DNA of 22,595 nucleotides from Gymnopus androsaceus JB14 (taxonomy: Eukaryota > Basidiomycota > Agaricomycetes > Agaricales > Omphalotaceae): assembly GCA_009733575.1 (NCBI GenBank), contig ML770051.1, forward strand, positions 1 through 22,595. Reading direction: 5' to 3'. Positions 10,162 through 20,371 of this stretch are shown one piece after another. Under the pieces are notes generated by a model. It made no database searches, had not been told where the DNA came from, and was given only the letters and a program-made list of their open reading frames with translations. The translations under genes and the position numbers were made by a program. How positions within the stretch are numbered: position 1 is the stretch's first letter; each line of letters opens with the position of its first letter.

Positions 10162-10584
10162 TTAAGAAACTAAACACCAGGTATGGTAAGAAGAAGGAGC
10201 GGGGCTGAGAAGAGGATTCAGAGGAGGATACAGGGGAGGATGAGACGGAAGAAGATGGCAAGTCTGAAGTGGCTGAATAATATATTATATCTTACTTTAC
10301 TACGTTCATTGATATTTCTGACTACTACTACGTTCGTTTTTTGCTTACTTCAACTTACTATACATTCTAGAATACATTTTAATGTTAGTATTTTTGATGA
10401 CGAATACTCGAGTATTTATGCACAAATATGCATATTCGTGCATATTCGTACTTGAGTATGTGTAATTAAGAAATATTCGAGTATTTACTTGAATATAAAT
10501 AGTGGATTTTCAACTCAAATATCCGTGGCACGAGTGACGAATATATTCGAGTACATATTTGTGCCCATCTCTAGTATTGTCAAT

Positions 10585-11256
10585 GCATCACAAAGAAGGT
10601 TCCATACTTCAGTGTGGCTACAAAGAAGAAGCTGCTTGCTTGGGCAATGGAAAACATGCAGTTAACAAGCAAGGATTGGTCAAACATTGCATGGTCAGAT
10701 GAGCATTTGTTGTTTGAGGGAAAACAAGGGTTGGGTCTGGGTTACGAGGTGTCCAGGAGAGGAATTGTTGGATGAATGTTGTGTCCCAAAGCTCACCCAG
10801 TCATCTGTTTGCTGTATGATCTGGGGCTTGGTCATGAAGGGGTGAAAGGGCTGCTTGTTATCCTTGAGTACCTGGGTGGCGGAATGACAGCAACCAGATA
10901 CCAAGAGCAGGTTCTAGAGGGTGCCCTGGTTGATTATTATAAAGAAATGAAGTAGGAGAGGCCGGAATTTGCTTCCAGCAGGACAGCGCACCATTGCATC
11001 ACTCAAAGTCAACATTGAAATGGCTTGCAGATCATCACATCCCACTTTTCCCTCATCCACCCTCTTCTCATGACCTCAGCCCTATTGAACCTGTATGAAA
11101 TGTTCTCAAACGCTATCTTTGAGACTATGAGCTTCATCTGAAATTTTTGACATTTGGGACCAAATCATGTATGACAAGATTGACAAGTTTATTGATCATA
11201 TGCCTCAGGTGGTCCAGGCTGTAATTGATGCAAATGGTAGCAATACTCACTACTAG
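10585..11256 (+). pseudogene. Tc1-type transposase remnant (DD34E)
   Basis: A forward translation, spread over more than one frame, shows the catalytic core of a Tc1/mariner transposase. KKKLLAWAMEN and WSNIAWSDEHLLF hold the first Asp region. FQQDSAPLHH carries the second Asp, and HDLSPIEPV carries the Glu with 34 residues between them, the Tc1 spacing. The C-terminus is the typical VVQAVIDANG followed by a stop at 11254-11256. Frames change between the first and second blocks, and a conserved Trp after PIEPV is a TGA, so the gene is dead. Its N-terminal half is missing here and may lie left of the hAT-like element. Confidence 0.7.
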
Positions 11257-11472
11257 TAACTGTATATAGTTCTTACTGGCCAAAGAGCTCTAAAATTGAC
11301 AAATATTTGAAGAACACTGGCATGCTTTTTTTGCCATCAAAGAAAATTCTATCACTTTATGGCATAGCTAGTAGAAGTGTACTCTCTCACTGACACCCAC
11401 AGTAAGGCAATTCACACTGTCACTTTTTGTGACAGCTAGGGCTTCTTGCTATTAGAATATCAGAGTGAACTG
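11257..11472. other. 3' remainder of the Tc1 copy, no CpG
   Basis: Contains no CpG in 216 bp and no open frame. A perfect hairpin ctgtcac/gtgacag with a T5 loop lies at 11417-11435. The last five bases, aactg, are the left copy of the gypsy target duplication. Confidence 0.5.
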
Positions 11473-12076
11473 TGTTGTGACACAATACAACTCTTCCATT
11501 TCCAATCACCCCTATTCATCACATGACTGTATTTGTTACTCATCATCAGCTGGACAGACTTTCGGAACATCGATCCCTTTATCTCTCTAGTTCTCATGAT
11601 GCTCACATGGTATTATTGTTTTCATTTCTATTCCATCAATCCTTATTGTTAACATACTGAATGGACTCTTCAACTTCTTCTCGCTCCTGTCACATACTTA
11701 TTATTACACTCACCTAGTCCTTTCTCGCACTATTGTCTTTCTCCTTATCACTATTGTCTTTATTGTTCTTTTACTCTTATTGTTACAAACAGTACTTATA
11801 GGACAGTAGGTAACACCTGGTTCCCTATCTCAACCTCTTGGTCATTGGGGACTAGGTTTGTATTCTGTACTCTGTACTCATGCAATAACTAACTTGGTCA
11901 TTGGGGACTAGCTTGCCACCTTGATTGTTGTGATTGGCCCTCTGTGCCATTGCTTTGTGTCTGAGATCATTATTTCCTTTTAGCACTTTGTGCTTGTACC
12001 GCTCCTCTTTGGTGCAAGGCTCTTGCCTATCGCGTCTGTGCTTAGTCATCAACTCCCTTCTGATCTCGTCGCGACA
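11473..12076 (+). repeat. 5' LTR of the gypsy element
   Basis: 604 bp, TGTTGTGACACAA to CGTCGCGACA. Aligns without gaps to the 3' LTR with 11 differences, all transitions. The centre is pyrimidine-rich and the tail holds most CpG sites. Confidence 0.95.
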
Positions 12077-12191
12077 TTAGGTTGAGATCTCTTACTTGTA
12101 CCATCAGCAACTGTACTGTTGATTCTACGAGGAGTGGAAATCGGATTCACCTGATCTCCCACCTACACCTATCACCACGCCTTCCTTCAGA

Positions 12192-13600
12192 GTGAACATT
12201 GATTGCTCTAAAGCAATTCACACCAACAATACTCAGGACAAGTGCAATGTACACTTTAACAGCACCACCAAACACTGGGATCACTGCGACAAACATCCCT
12301 GCCCTAACCGACACAAGAGCCAACTATCAAGTGACTACGGTAGCTCCAGATATATACCAATTCCAAAACCAGTAGCCCCAACCAGAGTTGGACAATCATC
12401 AAATCCCATTAGCACCATAGCCTCTCCCACTATTGCAGAATCATCACAACTCCCATTTGCTCCAGCTAACAAACCAGAGGAAATCATGTCAACACAAACA
12501 CCTCAGGTCAACGCTGCACAGGTCAATGATATTCTGACCTTAATTCAGCAGCTAGCACAAAACCAGACAAGCTTGCAGAACGCCGTCTCCACCATTGTCG
12601 GAAACACCAACACCAGCAAGGGTGTTGGCAAACCACAGAACTAAGATGGGAAACAAAGCGATGATGCTCGTCGTTTCTTAGCAGCGTTTGAACTTTGGGC
12701 CCAGGGAATCCCTTCCTTTTCTGATGAAGAGAAGCTCATCAAATCCGCCATCTCTTTCCTTGAAGGGGAAGCCGCCATTTGGGCTACCCCCATCTTGGAA
12801 AACATCAGTCAGGTAAAAGCTGGCACCCAGGGTGTCACTCTCCTCTACCCTGCCTGGAGCAATTTCAAAGATGCCTTTAAGCTCGTTTTGAAACCACTGA
12901 CACCGCCATGGACTCTAAGGAGGCCTTGAAACATCTATACCAAGGCAGACAGACAGCTGCCAAGTATGCCTCTACCTTCAAACAACATGCTTCACGTACC
13001 GGTCACTCTGACGCGGACTTACGAGACCGCTTTTATGAGCATTTGGCTGATTGTGTCAAAGATGGGTTGGTCAACTCAGCAAATGACACCGACACTCTCC
13101 AGGACCTCATCGAAGAGGCAATCCGTATTGACAACCGACAAGTCACCCGGGCTGTGGAAAAAGGCCGACACATTGTGGACTCCCCTTTCTCTGGATCCAT
13201 TAACCCCACTCCATTCATGGCATCTGCAAGAGACCCCAATGCCATGGATGTAGATGCCACCACCACTACTCGACGATCGTCCAATGACTTCAACCAGATG
13301 ATGAGGGGATGATGCTATGGCTGTGGATCCAAGGAACACTGCAAAGCTGAAGGACACCATGAATGAGACATCTGCAGCCACTGCGGACTTACAGGACATG
13401 TAGCTGCAGTCTGCCACTGCAAGTTCCTCGGAATCCAAGTACAAAAACCCCTTTGTGCAGCTGCCACTACTACTACCTCGGGATCCACTCCCACCATGTT
13501 GGTTGCAGCAACTCCAGACCTTACCAGTGTCCTCCAACAGTTGACTGCCAACCAACAAACGTTGACTGCCCAGATTGCTGAACTCCACCAGAATTTTTAA
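12192..13600 (+). pseudogene. Gag of the gypsy element
   Basis: The frame opens at 12192; an internal start MSTQTPQ at 12486 may be the real one, since the first 98 residues are a Cys/His-rich and then Pro/Ser-rich extension. The capsid-like part contains FLAAFELWAQGIPS and DLRDRFYEHLADCVKDGL. Breaks: a TAA at 12642-12644, a 1-nt loss at 12884 that moves the frame, and TGA at 13310-13312 and 13364-13366. Both TGAs lie in the zinc-knuckle region (CYGCGS and ICSHCGLTGH), which binds RNA in related Gags. The frame then ends at TAA 13598-13600 after QIAELHQNF. Gag normally forms the particle that packages element RNA. Confidence 0.85.
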
Positions 13601-13634
13601 AGTGGGAACCGGCTACCGCTGCCGCCTGGTTCCC
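13594..13634 (+). promoter_or_regulatory. Candidate -1 frameshift site between gag and pol
   Basis: Gag ends TTT-TAA within a run of five T and three A, and pol continues in the -1 frame (FLKWEPATAAAW). Four nt after the A-run, GGGAACC (13604-13610) can pair perfectly with GGTTCCC (13628-13634). The site is not a canonical X XXY YYZ heptamer in the gag frame. A simple 1-nt loss from a T6 run in a single ancestral reading frame explains it equally well. Confidence 0.35.
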
Positions 13635-15161
13635 CAAGTTGTATGATAAATTTTCCTCCATCTATGCTTCTACTATATCATGTACAATTGGCTCAATGAA
13701 ATCAAATACTCCTTCTCATTTCCACATACCGATTAAGTTGCAAGGAAGATTTAGAAATACAAACAGCACAGCAATGATTGACTCCGGAGCAACAGGACTC
13801 TTCATAAACCAACATTTTGTTGAACAACACCATATCCAAACCCAACAACTACCCCATCCCATTACCCTCTACAACATTGATGGAACTCCTAACACAGCTG
13901 GTCAAATTACCCATTCTGTTCGACTCCTCTCCACCATAGACAAAAACCAACCCCAACTACTCGAATACCTTGTCACCAATCTTGGAACAGAAAACGTCAT
14001 ACTCAGACTTCTGTGGTTACGAAAGGTAAACCCTGACATCGATTGGAAACAGGGGAGGCTGTCCATCCCCCACTCTGGGAAGCCTGCACCAAAAGTAACC
14101 ATCGAAGATGTACCTGAACCAAGAGAAACCAACATAGGTGGAACAACGGAAAAACTACTGGAACCCAACAATTGTGATACCAAGTGTTCAACACCTGATA
14201 TTACACCCCCCAAAGATGTGGAACCAGTGAAGGAACCACGGGTATACAGCAAGGAAGGATCCCCTCTCTATCGGATAAATGGTAATTGCAAACGCCGACA
14301 AGCTCTGCTATGAGCAGGGATTCTAGGACACACCTTGGAAGAGCTATGGTGTGCTGCTGGATATACCTACTCTCAACAGTTGGCAGAGGCAACTAACAAA
14401 GACAAGCCCACTTGAACTTTCGAAGAAATGATTCCTGCCCCCTATCGGAAACATGCTAAAGTCTTCTCAGAAAAGGAATCCAAACGCCTACCTGAACAGA
14501 AACCTTGGGATCATGCTATTGATCTGAAACCTGATGCTCCAGAAAATATGCGCACCAAAATTTATCCTATGTCACCCAATAAACAGCAGGAACTTGACCA
14601 GTTCCTAGAGGAAAATATGTGCAAAGGATACATATGACCTTCGAAATTACCCATGGCTTCCCTGGTCTTCTTTGTTAAAAAGAAAGATGGCAAACTCCGA
14701 TTTGTGCAGGACTACCAATGACTTAATGAGTACACTGTTAAGAACCAATACCCACTTCCCCTAGTAGCCGACATCATTAACCAACTACAACATGCAAAAA
14801 TATTCACTAAGTTTGATGTCAGATGGGGATACAACAACGTACGAATCAAAGAAGGGCATGAATGGAAGGCAGCCTTTGCCACCAGTTGAGGACTCTTTGA
14901 ACCACTGGTTATGTACTTCGGACTCACGAACTCCCCTGCTACCTTCCAAGCTCTGATGAATTCCATCTTTGTTGACCTAATGTGAGACCCGGTGCACGAA
15001 ACGGATCTCGAACCAACGTATCCCAAATGTCTCGCACCTAGATGTAGGTGGAGACCAAATGCGACCACCCGGGGTAACCGTGCCGTAAGGTGGGTCTGGA
15101 CAGTAGTATGAGTGTTGTACGGAACAGTACAAGCCTCAGAGGTGCAAGGAACAGTGTACGG

Positions 15162-16923
15162 TGATACGCCGATTTTTCGGCTAAGGCTAGAACTGCGCAG
15201 AACCAATAATCCTAGGTTCTGTTAGTAACAAAACACGGTCAATAGGAGAACTATAGTGAGCCCGAGCTGATAGTTAAAATCTACCGAGGACCTATACTAC
15301 CCAAGAGGTTGCAGAGTAACGGTACGCGCAATGGTACCATACTTAACTTTGTGAATGCGCCTCGATCAAAGTCCTATGCGCGGTATGGTGTAGCGAGGCA
15401 AGCTTGTTGGATAACAAGTTGCTGACCGAGGCAGATAAACGAGCCCACATACCAGTTATACTAGGCTAGGTCATCGAAGGATATACCCAAGGGATCGAAG
15501 TCTTAACGAGGCATTGCTTCCGCAATCAGCTCACCGAGGAGTCTAAACGACACTCAAGTTTATTAAACGAAGCAAGGTGGACCGAGATGGGGAAGTACCC
15601 TAACGGGTGCCCTCAAAGTTGACGCTCGCTGGAAAGCGCCCAGGCATATAGCCGTGGCAGTCCAACGCGGCCACATGACCCACTTGCTGTAGCTACTTCT
15701 AGAACACGGAAGGACCAAGGAGTATTTCTATCCGAGCCTCAGCGTTTTACCGAGATCCATATGCTACCAGGCATCTAGACTCGAGACCACGCGGAACTAG
15801 AGATAATAACCAGTCTCCCATTGGCAAGGAGAAACATAGAAATACTTCCGAGGGCTGTTCTGCTAAAGGAACTGGCGAGCCTTGTAAAAAGGCAAATGAC
15901 TTGAGTCGGTTCGGACCAAAATCCCAAAAGTCGACCCAATCGAGGAAGACAAACGAACGAGGCAGGAAAACGTCGAGGCAAAACCATAGTATACACGCAT
16001 ATATGGACATTATTTATCTTTTCTATTTTACTTACTCTGTTTCATCCTATCTCGCTCAGTTTCTCTCATTTTCCTATTTTCATATATCTCGCTCAGTATA
16101 TAAGGGTAGCTATTCTATCTCGGAATGACAAGTTAGACTTGATACCTGAAACACAGTTCTATCTTAGGACCTGTAGTGATTCGTACACACTCAGACGCGT
16201 CTGCATTGTCCTCTACAACCTTTGAAACGGGTGGCCTTCTTGTAACCTCGATAATACTGAGGCTGTTCATTCTACTTCCCGGCTATTAAGTCGAGCATTC
16301 CTGGTTTTCATCTCGAAGAGAGGTCACATCAGTCTTAGGACCGCAGGTGGAGCCTAACGTGCACACCTCGACAAGCCCGTTGTTGATTAGGAAAGGTCTT
16401 GGACCCAACTGTCGGCTTGGTCTAGTTTTAGGGAGGAAGCTTCTCGGAGTGTTACCTAGCTTTACCAACAGATTCTACCCCTTGCCCGCTCTTCGCTGAG
16501 TGTGTTAAAAACGCCTACTCAAGTGACTTGCGCGGCGGTCGTATAAGCTTGTTAGGTAACTCGCGGGAATCCCTGAGAGTTGGAGTATCATTGCGCGGCG
16601 ACGTAAAGGCTCCCGAGATACGCAAAGTTGTTTGTTGAGTCGGCGTACTTGACCCGTGCTTTGGTGTTTGCTTTCCCCTCGATTAGTTCAGCGCGTCGTC
16701 GTACGTTAGTTGGCTTTTCAAAACCTCCCTCCAAATATAAAACCTTGTTCATTGTGCACTATCTGTGTCAACTGTCAAGTGCTTTTCTCTTCGAATCAAT
16801 TAGTAGTCGAGGGAACCTTTGACAACCTCCTTCCTCGCATTAAATTAAACCTTTTGGATTATATCTGATTGGGGTGATTGTTGTTTGGTTGGTTTTCATA
16901 CCCAGCACATAACTAACTCATCA
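15162..16923 (+). mobile_element. Insertion C: probable long solo LTR (1762 bp)
   Basis: Sits inside LTR B copy 2, splitting cagtgtac from ggccaccc, which are contiguous in copy 1. It starts TGATACGCCG and ends ACTCATCA, again TG...CA. Flanks acgg (15158-15161) and atgg (16924-16927) look like a 4-bp duplication with one C to T change at CpG. There is no long open frame. A TATA box lies at 16097-16104. The first bases form a hairpin, gccga/tcggc. It is CpG-rich compared with its host element, so it should be the youngest layer. The insertion itself is certain from comparison with copy 1; its identity as an LTR is inferred. Confidence 0.7.
16097..16104 (+). promoter_or_regulatory. TATA box of insertion C
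   Basis: tatataag, about 930 bp into insertion C, followed by gggtagctattc. Position and motif suit an LTR promoter driving transcription to the right. Confidence 0.45.
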
Positions 16924-19900
16924 ATGGGCCACCCGCTGACGTAATCAGGAGGAAGCGGGTGGTATTGTGGTCCGACAACCAGAAATGAGTGGGAGTGGAT
17001 GGAATATGGGTGAAGGGGTGGTCCAAAAAGGTGTAATAAGTCCAAATATGGATAATGCGGATGGAATACAGCAAATGCGGACGGAAATAGCGTGAGAGCG
17101 GGCGGAATTGAGTGAAAGCGGACGGTCCCAGAGGTTCTAGAGGTAGCAAAACCCAAATAGGAAGCTCCTGGGGAGCTTTGGTTGTAAAGTTGTAAACAGA
17201 GATAGAAGACAGTGAGCTCTGGTCGTAGATTTGGTATCTACAGACAGAGCCTCACAGTTAATGCAGATGACAGTGGGCCTTCGAACGGAGCTCGGAAGGC
17301 ACAGCTGGTTAGAACAGATAGAAATAGAGAGACAGAGACAGAGACAGAGCAAAATGGGATTGATTTGGTAACAATGGTAATAACAGACTAGGGTGCATGG
17401 ACTCGGGGTGTCTACTTATATACTGTAGGGTGGCTGTGTAAGTCGTCGGGAGGGCCTGATGGATGGTTATCAAGTGCGGGAGGCACTCGGGAGGCAGGAT
17501 AAGTGGTAATCACATGTGGAAAGTGCCCGGCAGGCAGGATAAATGGTAAATAAGCATGGAAAGCGCCCGCAATGTAGGTAATGAGGGTGGGTATAACTCG
17601 CGGACAGTCAGGAAGCGTGGGAAGTATCCGCGGACGGCCAGGAAGCGTGGGAAACATCAGCGGGTGGATAGCGGATGAGAAATGAGCCAAGGCCTGACAC
17701 CTAATTGCTGCGGGAAAGGTAGCAGTGTACCTGGACAACATCCTAATTTTCACAGAATCATTAGAGGAACATCGGACACTAGTACATGAAGTCCTAAATC
17801 AACTTCAAGCACACGATCTATACCTACGATCAGAAAAGTGTGAATTTGAATGTTCCTCTATTGAATACCTAGGACTCATTATCAGTGAAGGAGAAGTTTG
17901 GATGGACCCAGTGAAAGTGGAAGCAGTACGAAACTGGCCTACTCCTTCATGCCTCCACGATTTGCGAGGATTTCTAGGATTTGCAAATTTCTACCAAAGG
18001 TTTATTGAAGGATTTGCAAAGAAAGCCCGACCACTTAACGACCTGACTCGGAAGGATATCCGATGGGAGTGGGGCACAGATCAGGAAACCGCCTTCCAAA
18101 TGTTGAAGGATGCATTTGTCTCAGCACCAATCCTAGTACTATGGGATCTAACTCGAGCAACAAGAATCGAGGTAGATGCATCTGGGTTTGCAACTGGAGG
18201 GACTCTTTCACAATTACAGGACAATGGACTTTGGCACCCCGTAGCATACCGCTCTGCTTCAATGGACCCAGCTGAGCGTAACTATGGAATCTACGATCGT
18301 GAAATGCTCACAATCATCGAAGCACTTAAAGATTGGTGCAGCTTTCTAGAAGGACTTCCTGAACCATTTGAAATCATCACCAACCATCAGAACCTTGAAT
18401 ACTGGAAAACAGCTCAAGACCTCAGCCATAGACAGGCACAATGGTCCCTATGGCTTTCACGATTCCACTTCACGCTTAGACACCAAGCAGGGAAGTCCAA
18501 CACACAAGCAGATGCACTTTCCCGTCTACCCCATCTACAAGTAACCGATGCAGAGGACAACCAGAAACAGACAGTTCTACGCCCAGAACACTTCATCCAA
18601 GCCACCACTCTATTCCAAAACCCCTTAGAAAAATGCATCTGACAAGCAAGTGAACGAGAAGCAGAAGTCCTGGACGGGTTGCAACAACTAAAAGGACCAC
18701 ACAAACTTGTCAGAGGATTACCAGAATGGAAGGAGGCGGACGGCATCGTATTTTACTATGGATGTGTCTATGTCCCACCAGACACGGAACTCCACAGGGC
18801 AGTAACGAAACAATGCCATGATGCCCCAACAGCTGGACATCCTGGAAAGCATCAAACCTTAGAACTAATGAGCTGACAATTCTGGTGGCCAGGCATACAA
18901 GCATTTGTAGACAGATACGTAGAAGGATGTGATACCTGTCAGCGGAAACGCCTCAACCCCCACAGGCCCATGCCACTTCAACCCCTGCCAGTACCTGCAG
19001 GGCCTTGGCAAGACATTGGAGTTGACTTAATTGGGGAACTACTCATGACACAGGATGGCCACAATGCCATTATCACTTTCACAGACCACTACACGAAAAT
19101 GATACACTGCCTTCCAACTACAACCACCCTCACTGCAGAAGGAGTTGCCAACTTCTACTATCGGGAAATATTCCGACTACATGGTATTCCCAGATGCTTC
19201 ATTTCCGATTGAGGACCACAATTTGCAGCAGATGTCATGCAACAGCTGCTGAAACACCTAGGAGTAGAATCAGCCCTCACTACGGCTTACCACCCAGAAA
19301 CCAATGGACAAATGGAACGAGCTAACCAGGAAATCGAACGGTACATCCAAATGTATGTAAGTTATTGACAAGATGACTGGGACCGTCTCCTCCCAACAGC
19401 GGAGTTTGTGATCAACTCTCGCGTGCACTTTGCACACAATTGAGCACCGTTTGAAGTTCTTTATGGATATACACCGGAATTTACAATCCCAATTGGTGTC
19501 TGGAAGGCATACCAATCTATCAACCAACAATTAGAGCTCCTACATCATGCTCAAGAGGATGCAGAAGCAGCCCTACAAATGAGCAAGCAACGGATGACAG
19601 ATCCTACTACACCAATTAGGTCTTTTGAAGTCGGACAACCAGTATGGCTCTCAGTCAACAATCTGAAGATTAGACAAAAGAATGGAAAACTGGGAAGCAA
19701 ACAATTAGGCCCATTCGAAGTAAGAGAACAGACAGGAACACATACATACCGACTAGGGCTCCCCACATGGATGAAAATCCATGATAACATCCACATCAAC
19801 CGGCTCTCACCCTGGAAAGGAAACAAAGTCAATGGTGTTCTCCCACCACTACCAGAACCTGAGATAGTGGAAGGGGGGGAATTCTATGAAGTAGACGAGG

Positions 19901-20358
19901 TACTGGACAGCCGCATATGTGGACGGTGGAAGAAACTACAATTCTTGGTACGATGGAAAGGATACGATGAAGGACATGACAGCTGGGAAAACGAAGAGGA
20001 TGTAAAGGACACAAGTGGCAAAGCAATTGAGGAGTTTTACCAAGCTCACCCAAGTGCACCTCGCAAAATAGCGGCCTCCATATTCCACTCTCTACCATGG
20101 CAGCCTTACGAGAACCTTACCAAGATTGCACAGTGAAAAAGCAATTTTGCATCTGATCATCCACCTAATAACAGCCATAGAATGGACAATGGTAGAAGGG
20201 CCGGATGAGCTGTCACTGGTAATTGGTCAACGTTGTAGAATCAAGATTAAATGACGTCGAAGAGCTGGTAGAAGAGCTTCCAATGTGGAAAGATAACAAT
20301 CGCAGTCTGGAATCTCAATCTAGAAGGCTGATACCAGAGTCGCTGGGATATCAACTGT

Positions 20359-20371
20359 AGGAGGGGGGTAA
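20359..20371 (+). promoter_or_regulatory. Polypurine tract
   Basis: aggaggggggtaa directly abuts the 3' LTR, the usual position for plus-strand DNA priming in LTR retrotransposons. Confidence 0.85.

Larger units (their letters stand above)
8246..10573. mobile_element. hAT-like element carrying a gene fragment (2328 bp)
   Basis: The left end tagagatgggcacaaata and the reverse complement of the right end are identical over 18 bp. The terminus resembles hAT ends (tagNgatg type). Both subterminal regions contain inverted words gaatattcg, cgaatatattcg and actcgagt, likely protein-binding sites. Inside are a tRNA-like segment (8442-8532), a spliced minus-strand pseudogene (9161-10161) and otherwise no gene: 8533-9160 and 10162-10573 hold nothing recognised except a purine-rich tract near 10188-10260. 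No transposase is visible, so it would be non-autonomous. Flanks atacacat and gtattgtc do not match, so either the duplication has decayed or the class is misassigned. Confidence 0.55.
14981..17699 (+). mobile_element. LTR family B copy 2, inserted in the reverse transcriptase
   Basis: Starts TGTGAGACCCGG and ends GGCCTGACA like copy 1, with the exact duplication cctaa at 14976-14980 and 17700-17704. Removing it rejoins the RT frame at DLM/LIAAGKV. Without the inner insertion C it is 953 bp, shorter than copy 1 because the minisatellite is contracted, though a 29-bp unit near 17600 is duplicated. It is a solo LTR with no coding content. Confidence 0.9.
13582..20136 (+). pseudogene. Pol of the gypsy element: protease, RT, RNase H, integrase, chromodomain
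   Basis: One frame runs throughout; the nested insertion plus duplication (2724 bp) is divisible by three. Protease: IDSGATGLF at about 13777. Reverse transcriptase: KSKLPMAS-type region, [17 protein letters not shown], then after the insertion VYLDNILIF at 17725, where YLDD is expected. RNase H: IEVDASGFA (Asp 18175) and TNHQNLEYW (Asp expected at 18382). Integrase: zinc finger HPGKHQ...CDTCQRK, then Asp 19024, Asp 19207 and Glu 19315, a DD35E triad. GPF motif near 19710 and chromodomain (VDEVLDSR to SWENEEDV, about 19890-20010). TGA stops at 14311, 14413, 14635, 14719, 14887, 18640, 18874, 19210, 19366 and 19441. Most sit where relatives have Arg, as in GYI-stop-PSK and SD-stop-GPQF. Confidence 0.9.

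Noticed and set aside
11097..11099. TGA in the Tc1 remnant after PIEPV as another CpG event
   Set aside because: The expected residue is Trp, and TGG to TGA is not a CpG change, so it is not counted with the gag-pol stops.
12077..12095. Possible tRNA primer-binding site just after the 5' LTR
   Set aside because: The sequence does not begin with tgg and I cannot match it to a tRNA 3' end or to the LTR start for self-priming.
13310..19443. Idea that UGA is decoded as an amino acid in this element
   Set aside because: The stops coincide with other loss-of-function changes and CpG decay, and a neighbouring unrelated element also carries TGA; mutation is the simpler reading.
20223..20360. A 45-codon acidic open frame between pol and the polypurine tract
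   Set aside because: No start codon at its head, out of frame with pol, short; could be a shifted pol tail but cannot be supported.
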